DNA from: JBLIOB01 sp047639575
GTDB lineage: Bacteria; Bacteroidota; Bacteroidia; Flavobacteriales_D; Parvicellaceae
Assembly (NCBI GenBank): GCA_047639575.1
Contig: JBLIOB010000048.1
Span: 1 to 19,618 of the forward strand
Direction: 5' to 3'
Length of the DNA stretch: 19,618 nt
The notes below the pieces were generated by a model. That model was given only the letters and a program-made list of their open reading frames with translations, made no database searches and was not told the DNA's origin. Both the position numbers and the translations under genes were made by a program. Shown piece after piece: positions 13,123-19,618 of the stretch (within the stretch, counting starts at the first letter, position 1; each line of letters opens with the position of its first letter).

Positions 13123-15201
13123 TTACCAAATCTTAGCAATTTTATCTGCAGATTGGCGCATTGGGTCGCCTTCTTTTACATCAAATGCTTCAAAGAATTC
13201 AGGCATGTTACCTAAAGTGCCATTTACTCGGTATTTACCAGGTGAATGATAATCTGTGTTAACACGAGTGATTAATTCATCGTCCTTAATTGTGTTTTTC
13301 CACACTTGACCGAATGCAATAAAGAACCTTTGTTCATTTGTATAGCCGTTGATTTCGGTCCTTTCTTTGCCTTCCAGTGATTTCAAATATGCATAATACG
13401 CTATGGTCAACCCACCGAAATCTGCAATGTTTTCGCCTAATGTGAGTTTGCCCTTAATGAAAACACCATCTAAAACTTCAAACTGATTATACTGCGAAAT
13501 TAGTTTTTCTGTTTTTTCAGCAAATTTCACACTGTCTTCAAATGTCCACCAGTTTTGAAGGTTTCCATCTGCTGCGTACTTTGCACCTTGATCGTCAAAA
13601 CCATGTGTTAACTCATGACCAATTACAGCCCCCATTCTTGCATAGTTAACAGCGTCTTCATATCCTGGGTCAAAAAATGGGTTTTGCATAATTCCAGCAG
13701 GAAACACGATTTCGTTTAATGCCGGATTGTAATATGCGTTCACCATATGTGCAGGCATTTCCCAAAGGCTTTTGTCGATAGAGTTATTCAGTTTTTCCAT
13801 CTTATCATTAAATCGATATTGAGATAAATTAATGCTGTTTTCCAAATAGTTTGAATCGCTAATTTGTAGCCCTTCATACGTTTTCCACTTATCTGGGAAA
13901 CCTAACTTTCTAGCAAATGCATGAAGTTTTTCTTTCGCCTTAACCTTAGTTTCATCGCTCATCCATTCCAGACCTCCAATTCGTTCTTCAAAAACAGTTG
14001 TAATGTTGTCTACCATTTCATTGACCTTGATTTTGTCTGCTTCGCTGAATTTTACGTCCACGAATCTTTTTCCTAGTATTTCATTGATTGGAGACATAGT
14101 AATTCTCTGAATGGCTCTTTTCCAGTCATCTTGCATTACTTTCTTTCCTCGCATAGTTCGGGAGTAAAAATCAAAATTCTCAGCATTCAATTCGCTGGTC
14201 ATCATAGTCTCAAACTTGTTCAGTACTTTCCAACTTAGATAAAGACTCCAAGACTTAATAGGTACCGAATTCATCATTTTGTCAACATGGGCAAAAAATT
14301 CTGGTTGCTGAACGATGATTTTGTCTGTTTTGCTCAAACCGATTTTATCAAAATACTTGATCCAATCAAGGTTTGGGTATTTAGATGCTATTTCTTCAGC
14401 TGAATGAGGGTTATATTTAGCATTATTGTCTCTGTTGGCTTCTTGAGTTCTTGAATTAGTCGCTAATTCTTTTTCTATATTAAAAATAGCATCTACGTCA
14501 CTTTTACTAATTTCTGATCCAGAAAGTGCGAAAACTTTACCGATGTGTTCTTTATATTTTGTTCGAAGAGTTGTTGACCTTTCATCTTTGTTCAGGTAAT
14601 AGCCTCGATTTGGAAGACCCAATCCCCCTTGTGCCAAATAGGCAACGTATTGTGAATTGTCTTTTTCATCAATCTCAACATAAAACTTAAATAGAGATCC
14701 AATTCCTCTTGGATGGTGAAAAGCAAGAACGTTTCCAATTCCTACAGCGTCCTCAATAGAATTCGCAAACTCTAAAGTCATAGTTTCATCTAGATGCCTT
14801 GTTCCGATATCGTCACGATGTATAGTGTCCATATAAGACGCATAAAAGTCAGCTAAAATCTGCTCATTGGATCCATCAATATGTTCTTCTTGGCTCATGT
14901 CTAAAAGAATCAACTTTAATCTTTTGTCAATCTTGTCGCTAACTTCACTAAAAGAAGAATAACGTGATTTGTCATCCGGAACTGGATTTGCGATGATCCA
15001 TGAGCCGTTGCAAAACTGGTAGAAATCTGCTTTAGGGTCAGCAGAATTATCCATGTATTCAAATTCTAACTCAACTGGTTCAACTGCTTCGGGTAGGTTT
15101 TCATTTCCAGCTTCGTTGCTAATTGCCTCCATATCTATTGAAGGACCGCTACATGCAGTGAGGGCACAAATTGCACCGATAAATAAGATCTTTGATTTCA
15201 T
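13123..15201 (-). CDS. M13 family zinc metallopeptidase lipoprotein (PepO/neprilysin-like)
   Basis: 692 aa. Cleaves short peptides, probably in the periplasm or at the outer membrane. Residues 1-17 are a lipoprotein signal with lipobox LTAC (C17). The large N-terminal M13 domain (about 50-430) starts DPKADFYQFCNGSWI. The C-terminal catalytic domain has NAYYNP (488-493), EIVFPAGIMQNPFF, the zinc site HELTH (H529, E530, H533), the third ligand E590 in GENIADFGG (589-597) with D594, and the family end VNTDYHSPGKYRVNG and KIAKIW. All catalytic residues are present and the length is normal. It begins a likely three-gene unit with the membrane protein and DUF2452. A TATATTTA sequence (within 15219-15229, minus strand) is a possible -7 element 18 bases before the ATG, shared with the small secreted gene at 5180. 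The peptide substrate is unknown. Confidence 0.95.
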   Translation of the reverse strand: MKSKILFIGAICALTACSGPSIDMEAISNEAGNENLPEAVEPVELEFEYMDNSADPKADFYQFCNGSWIIANPVPDDKSRYSSFSEVSDKIDKRLKLILLDMSQEEHIDGSNEQILADFYASYMDTIHRDDIGTRHLDETMTLEFANSIEDAVGIGNVLAFHHPRGIGSLFKFYVEIDEKDNSQYVAYLAQGGLGLPNRGYYLNKDERSTTLRTKYKEHIGKVFALSGSEISKSDVDAIFNIEKELATNSRTQEANRDNNAKYNPHSAEEIASKYPNLDWIKYFDKIGLSKTDKIIVQQPEFFAHVDKMMNSVPIKSWSLYLSWKVLNKFETMMTSELNAENFDFYSRTMRGKKVMQDDWKRAIQRITMSPINEILGKRFVDVKFSEADKIKVNEMVDNITTVFEERIGGLEWMSDETKVKAKEKLHAFARKLGFPDKWKTYEGLQISDSNYLENSINLSQYRFNDKMEKLNNSIDKSLWEMPAHMVNAYYNPALNEIVFPAGIMQNPFFDPGYEDAVNYARMGAVIGHELTHGFDDQGAKYAADGNLQNWWTFEDSVKFAEKTEKLISQYNQFEVLDGVFIKGKLTLGENIADFGGLTIAYYAYLKSLEGKERTEINGYTNEQRFFIAFGQVWKNTIKDDELITRVNTDYHSPGKYRVNGTLGNMPEFFEAFDVKEGDPMRQSADKIAKIW

Positions 15202-15279
15202 GATAATTGTTATTTAAGCCTTAAATATAAGGAATTGGAGACTCTTGAAATGAATCAATGTTTTAAACGGTCTAATAAT

Positions 15280-15732
15280 TCAAACTGTCGGAGTGTAGAT
15301 CATTTCTACATGAGGGATTTCATCCTCTAAATACATTTCTGAAGTTTGCTTAAATCCGTGACGCCCGTAATACGGAATTAGATGTTCTTGAGCGGACATT
15401 TTCACTGAGACATCACCATAAGTAGATTTTAGGGCAATCATGGTTTCTTTCATTAGTTGATGACCTAATCCTTTCCCACGATGATCTTTAGAGATAACAA
15501 CTCTTCCAATAGCAGGCTCCTTATATGATAGCCCTGGTTTTACAATTCTGGTGGTCGCTACAACTATTCCATCATGCTTGCAGACAATATGGATACTATC
15601 TTGATCCTTTCCATCTAATTCTTGATATGGACAGTTTTGTTCTATTACAAAAACCTCAATTCTTAATGCGATAAGCTGGTAAAACTCTTCAAGAGAGAAA
15701 TCATTAAATGCTTTTACTTCCCATGTATACAT
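15280..15732 (-). CDS. elaA: ElaA-family GNAT N-acetyltransferase
   Basis: A 150-residue acyl-CoA-dependent acetyltransferase. The ElaA hallmark LRIEVFVIEQNCPYQELDGKD lies at 23-43. GNAT motif A is IGRVVISKDHRGKGLGHQLM (75-94), with the acetyl-CoA pyrophosphate loop R85-G-K-G-L-G90. Motif B includes AQEHLIPYYGRHGF (114-127), with the usual Tyr pair near the thiol. Length is normal and no residues look missing. The substrate of ElaA is not established. Its ATG directly abuts the stop of the rhomboid-like gene (no intervening base), so it is the third gene of the AddA-like unit; the functional link is probably only shared transcription. The 78 bases downstream contain no clear terminator before the M13 gene. 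Confidence 0.92.
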   Translation of the reverse strand: MYTWEVKAFNDFSLEEFYQLIALRIEVFVIEQNCPYQELDGKDQDSIHIVCKHDGIVVATTRIVKPGLSYKEPAIGRVVISKDHRGKGLGHQLMKETMIALKSTYGDVSVKMSAQEHLIPYYGRHGFKQTSEMYLEDEIPHVEMIYTPTV

Positions 15733-16497
15733 TTAAGTTGGTTTTATATAAACGATTGCTAATAGAAACAGGGGGATTAATAATGCCGCGAAAAATGCAA
15801 ACTTATCTAAAGGAGAATATTTTAAATTTTTCTTTCTAGCTAACCCTAACATGCGTTTTCTAATTGTTTTCTTAAATATTAAAACTCCAGCAAACCCTAA
15901 TAAAATTGCCAAAATATGAAATACATTACCTAACCATAAACTTTCTAGTAAAGAAGTTTGTGCCGTATTATTAAAATGAAGGGGAATAAACATCATCATT
16001 AGAGGAGCTACCACCCACATTACAACAATAACGATTCTCAATAGTCTATAATTTTCTTGAAAAGAGGATCGTGTTTTGATAAATTTAGCTTCTCCTAAAA
16101 TGTACCAAAGAATGATGGAGTATGACCAAATGATAGGATGGAACCCATGTCCTTGCATCTCTAAAACCCGGTGAGTTATTACATAAAGTGCCCCGCAAAG
16201 TCCAGTGAAAAGCAAAAACCTAAGGCTTCCTAGGATTTTTTCTACGGGTCGAGCTATTAACAAAAACAAGACTATTATTATCGCCATGTGAACTACTCTT
16301 GGAATGATGGAAAACCCATGCTGGAATGGCACGGTTAAACGCACCAAAAAAGGAACTCCTCCTGAATCTGAGGCGCCATAGTAGCCTTCCAAATTCGTAA
16401 ACATTAAAGTTCCTGCAGTGATCATTAGACAACACAATGCTAGGACATATGTGATTTTAGGACGATATGAATTGTCCGATGTTAGTTCATTAATCAT
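15733..16497 (-). CDS. Rhomboid-like membrane protein lacking the usual catalytic serine motif
   Basis: 254 aa with about six membrane helices: about 15-34, 66-84, 91-108, 120-136, 153-172 and 188-207, plus a C-terminal one at 232-250. The arrangement resembles the rhomboid fold: PFQHGFSIIPRVVH before helix 2, an E86-x3-G90-x2-RFL signature in ARPVEKILGSLRFLLF, and a late helix with NVFHILAILLGFAG carrying H194 where rhomboid proteases place the catalytic His. However, the helix-4 GxSG site appears as GHGFHPIIWSYS (116-127), with no GxSG serine. It may therefore be a non-proteolytic rhomboid-like protein, or an unrelated membrane protein with superficial resemblance. Its ATG overlaps the AddA-like stop by four bases (ATGA), indicating translational coupling. 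Confidence 0.6.
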   Translation of the reverse strand: MINELTSDNSYRPKITYVLALCCLMITAGTLMFTNLEGYYGASDSGGVPFLVRLTVPFQHGFSIIPRVVHMAIIIVLFLLIARPVEKILGSLRFLLFTGLCGALYVITHRVLEMQGHGFHPIIWSYSIILWYILGEAKFIKTRSSFQENYRLLRIVIVVMWVVAPLMMMFIPLHFNNTAQTSLLESLWLGNVFHILAILLGFAGVLIFKKTIRKRMLGLARKKNLKYSPLDKFAFFAALLIPLFLLAIVYIKPT

Positions 16498-19400
16498 AGG
16501 GTCAGCACTTGTTTGAGTTCTGATTTTCGGACGTAAAATAGGTATTTTTTAATGTTTGAATAGCCTAAATCCGTCAACAAGTGACCATAATCAGTTATTT
16601 GATGTTCATCTTTCGTTCGGGGCTGACCAGTTTTAAAATCGATAAGTATGGTTTCGTTCTCCAGTAAAATGATTCGGTCAGGGATGTAGATTCCTCCAAG
16701 CTCATCAATTATCTCTTGTTCTCGTAGCTCAGTATGTCCTACATTCAACCACTGTTTTAGTTGTTCATGATTAAATGTATTTAGTAAATCCGCCTCGAAC
16801 TGTTCCTTTTCATTTTCGGAGATTTTACCGAGTACTATAAGGTCGTTAACAAACGACTGTATTTCTTTAGTATTTTTTATAAGTTCTAGTGCTGTATGAA
16901 CAAGTTGGCCCCATCGTTGCTCGGATAATCCCTCTTGATCCTTTCGAGCACGCGTAGCAATCTCAATATTTAATTCAGAATTTGTTTCGTACGTAAAATC
17001 GTGCGGACGTTTTGCAGCTACTTGAGTAGGTGCGGCCACTCTTTCTCCTTCATTCCAATAAATAGGAAACTCGGATTTTGGGTCGATTTCTAAAAAGTTT
17101 TTAATTAATGCCGAAATATCTTTGTCAGTATTATTAGTAGCATTGATATATAATCGATGAACTGGTCTAGTGGCAGCCACGTAGAATAAATTTAAAGCAT
17201 CTAAGAATAATCTTTGATTCGCTTCATCAAGCTCTTCAATTTTATCAATTCCAGCAAAGTTTTTTTCGCTTGGGTAGAGCTGTACATTCAAGGACATATT
17301 AGAATTGGAAACATTGGTCCATACTCGGCTGAATTTAGTCGGCCCCAATTCCCAATCGCAACGATGTATTATTACTATTGGGAATTCTAAACCCTTTGCC
17401 TTGTGAATGCTCATAACCTGAACAGCATTTTCATTTTCAGATGCGTCTATAGCCGGGTTTTTTTCCAAAAGCCATTCTAAAAATAGACTGATGTCTTCTC
17501 CTTTGGAGCTGCTAAAGGAATGGGTGTTTTCCAAAAAACTTTCCACAAATTGATCTTGCTCTTCTCTTTTGAAAAAACGAGATATAATGTGTTTCGATTT
17601 GGTATAAAGAGAATCACTTTGCCAATCCAATAAATTGATTTGAAGTTCCTTTTGGATTATTTCTAAAAGTTTCTGCTTACCATTGTCTTTAGTCGTTCTT
17701 AACTCTAGTTTTTGGGCTAAGGAGGTGATTTGATCGGGGAAGAAATTAGAAATGATCCGGATCACATCGTCTTGACTATGTGTGTTCTCTAGCACATTTA
17801 ATAAGGCTAAAATAACCAGTATCTTCTTGTTGTTTAAAATCTTTAAACTATCTGATGAGGTGACTGGAATTTCCTCAGATAATAAGAACTCGGCTATTTC
17901 TTGTCCTATTTTGTTTTTTGCAACTAATATGGTAATGTCAGCATAATTGAATCCATCTGAAATACAATCTTGTATTGATTTTAGTGTTTGCTGATTCTCA
18001 AAAAATCGCTTTTCTTCAGCTTGTCCTTTTTTCAAACTATGCAGCGATATTTCAATCCGACCTGCAAAAGTTTTAATTGGTGTCTGACTTTGTCTATTGT
18101 AATGCGCGGCTATTTCTTCTGGCATTTGTTGGCGTGCATATTCAAACAATCGGTTGTTAAAATTGACGATGGACGAAGCAGAGCGATAATTGTCATCTAA
18201 GAACCTGGGATTATATTCAGTGTCAAATGTTCTTTGAGCTTCTTGAAGCACAACGGAGTCGTTTTTCTGATAAATTTCTGGAAGATCGATGAACTGTTTC
18301 GCTTCACCATTTCTGAAACGATAAATGGCCTGTTTAGAATCCCCAACTATTAAATTTGTTTTTCCCTTTGCTAAACTATCATCAACTAATGGTATGAAGT
18401 TTTGCCACTGCTGAACAGAGGTGTCTTGGAATTCATCAATGAAATAATGATTGAATTTGCATCCGATTCTTTCGTAGATGAATGGGGTAGGTTGGTTCAA
18501 AACAATGTCTGAAATCGTTTTATTGAAATCTGATATTAAAACAAGGTTATTGCTTTTCTTGTATTGCTCAAGAATGATAGATATTTCCTTGAGTAACCCA
18601 AGACCAATAATTTGCTCTCGAATAATTTGACTTTTTTGAATAGCGGAGCAATTCGCTAGAATCGCCTTTGTACTTTTCTCAACAGTTTCGGAAAAATAAT
18701 TTTCAAGTTCATATGCTTCAATTGGGGCGCCCTTGTTGACCCATGTTTCTGATTCGATGGCAGTATAAAGTCTAGCATGCGCTTGCGAGAGCAAATCGGC
18801 ATATTTACCATTCAAAGCTTTGCTGAAAAATGAGCTCCAGCCGCCTGATTTGTATTTTATATGTTCAACCCCAAAAGATTCGATTGCTTTTATAATGGGG
18901 GAAGCCAAATCTGAAATTTCTTTTGAGGCTTTATTGACATCGGCAATTGCTTTTTGATGGGCCTGAAATAAATCATCAATTGAAAACTTCCCAATTTCTT
19001 CAATTTGTTTGGCCGTATCTTCTTTCGCAATAAGTGCACCAAAATTTTTAAAATCTTCAACGGCTTTCCAAGATTTGTCGAATTTTGTTTTATCCTTCGC
19101 ATGATGAACTACAAGTTTGGTAAGGTCTTCTCTTGTTCCTACTTGGTCAATTAATTGGTCTATACATTCCGCTAAAACTTTCTTGAAATCCATTTCAATT
19201 TCAAAATCGGCTTCCAAATTTAAATCTCGGGAAAATGATCTAATCAACCGATGCGCGAACTTATCAATGGTTAAAATGCTCACATCTGTATAGTTATGGA
19301 GCATAGAGCTCAATCTGTTTTTTGCGTTTGAACTGATTATGGATTTGTCTAGATCCAGTTCTTTGGCATACACCTCCATTATTTTGGAGCCTTTTTTGTT

Positions 19401-19616
19401 ATCCGATAGTTCAATTAGATGTTCAAAAACTCTTGCTTTCATTTCACTAGCTGCTTTATTCGTGAACGTGATAGCAAGCACCTCCTTAAATTTGAACGGG
19501 TTTTCTGACGCAAGAATTATGCATAAATAGTTTAGAACTAAAGTGAATGTTTTTCCAGAGCCAGCAGAACTTCTATAAATTAAAAGCTTGCCATTTTTTG
19601 CTAAATTGTCGATCAT
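16494..19616 (-). CDS. AddA-like UvrD/Rep helicase with C-terminal PD-(D/E)XK nuclease
   Basis: 1,040 residues from ATG 19616 (MIDNLAKNGKLL), two bases from the window edge; the start context fits the family but an upstream start cannot be excluded. SF1A helicase motifs: Walker A SSAGSGKT (16-23), Ia AITFTNKAASEMKARV (48-63), II FIDEFQD (392-398), III GDSKQAIYRFR (425-435), IV LDDNYRSASSIV (473-484), V VMSIHKAKGLEFPIVI (734-749) and VI FYVAATRPVHRL (811-822). The C-terminal RecB-type nuclease has H907 (GQLVHTALE), D980 (IPDRI), D993 and K995 (LIDFKTGQ), and Q1006/Y1010. With the AddB-like subunit it should unwind and resect double-strand ends for RecA. It is followed by a four-base overlap into the rhomboid-like gene. 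All motifs are intact. Confidence 0.94.
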   Translation of the reverse strand: MIDNLAKNGKLLIYRSSAGSGKTFTLVLNYLCIILASENPFKFKEVLAITFTNKAASEMKARVFEHLIELSDNKKGSKIMEVYAKELDLDKSIISSNAKNRLSSMLHNYTDVSILTIDKFAHRLIRSFSRDLNLEADFEIEMDFKKVLAECIDQLIDQVGTREDLTKLVVHHAKDKTKFDKSWKAVEDFKNFGALIAKEDTAKQIEEIGKFSIDDLFQAHQKAIADVNKASKEISDLASPIIKAIESFGVEHIKYKSGGWSSFFSKALNGKYADLLSQAHARLYTAIESETWVNKGAPIEAYELENYFSETVEKSTKAILANCSAIQKSQIIREQIIGLGLLKEISIILEQYKKSNNLVLISDFNKTISDIVLNQPTPFIYERIGCKFNHYFIDEFQDTSVQQWQNFIPLVDDSLAKGKTNLIVGDSKQAIYRFRNGEAKQFIDLPEIYQKNDSVVLQEAQRTFDTEYNPRFLDDNYRSASSIVNFNNRLFEYARQQMPEEIAAHYNRQSQTPIKTFAGRIEISLHSLKKGQAEEKRFFENQQTLKSIQDCISDGFNYADITILVAKNKIGQEIAEFLLSEEIPVTSSDSLKILNNKKILVILALLNVLENTHSQDDVIRIISNFFPDQITSLAQKLELRTTKDNGKQKLLEIIQKELQINLLDWQSDSLYTKSKHIISRFFKREEQDQFVESFLENTHSFSSSKGEDISLFLEWLLEKNPAIDASENENAVQVMSIHKAKGLEFPIVIIHRCDWELGPTKFSRVWTNVSNSNMSLNVQLYPSEKNFAGIDKIEELDEANQRLFLDALNLFYVAATRPVHRLYINATNNTDKDISALIKNFLEIDPKSEFPIYWNEGERVAAPTQVAAKRPHDFTYETNSELNIEIATRARKDQEGLSEQRWGQLVHTALELIKNTKEIQSFVNDLIVLGKISENEKEQFEADLLNTFNHEQLKQWLNVGHTELREQEIIDELGGIYIPDRIILLENETILIDFKTGQPRTKDEHQITDYGHLLTDLGYSNIKKYLFYVRKSELKQVLTL

Positions 19617-19618
19617 AA

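Noticed and set aside
13094..13139. Start of the membrane protein at a TTG at 13139
   Set aside because: It would overlap the end of the M13 gene and add a non-hydrophobic stretch; the ATG at 13094 begins directly at the first helix.

Overview
The window looks like chromosomal DNA of a low-GC, probably aquatic member of the Bacteroidota, most likely Flavobacteriales. The evidence is a giant secreted protein ending in a type IX secretion (T9SS) type A sorting domain, SprB-like repeats, a Bacteroidota-type promoter (TTG / TAnnTTTG), a SAM-I riboswitch ahead of homoserine dehydrogenase, and DUF2452. I see no tRNA, rRNA, CRISPR array, prophage or insertion sequence.

Layout. (1) 34-5180, minus strand: a two-gene unit of a small secreted Thr/Ser/Lys-rich protein followed by a 1,624-residue secreted trypsin-fold protease. 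(2) 5278-5964, plus strand: an OmpR-type response regulator with no kinase beside it. A 248-base noncoding stretch follows, ending in a strong, probably bidirectional terminator. (3) 6213-9588, minus strand: a TPR protein overlapping an AddB-like PD-(D/E)XK nuclease. (4) 9731-11193, minus strand: a standalone homoserine dehydrogenase behind a promoter, a SAM-I riboswitch and an intrinsic terminator. (5) 11219-11446, plus strand: a small conserved-looking protein divergent from the riboswitch promoter. (6) 11449-15201, minus strand: an M13 metallopeptidase lipoprotein, a polytopic membrane protein and a DUF2452 protein. (7) 15280-19616, minus strand: an AddA-like helicase-nuclease, a rhomboid-like membrane protein without the usual serine motif, and an ElaA-type acetyltransferase. 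The first two overlap by four bases and the last two abut.

How they work together. The AddA-like and AddB-like proteins should form one double-strand-break processing enzyme, although their genes lie about 7.5 kb apart. The riboswitch ties the homoserine branch to methionine/SAM supply. The T9SS protease and the M13 lipoprotein suggest extracellular or periplasmic peptide degradation. Most of the window is ordinary Bacteroidota core genome. I found no convincing new multi-gene system. The points most worth a second look are the complete riboswitch switching architecture, the odd C-terminal cysteine pattern of the AddB-like protein, the serine-less rhomboid-like protein, the small secreted partner of the giant protease, and the structured noncoding stretch after the response regulator.
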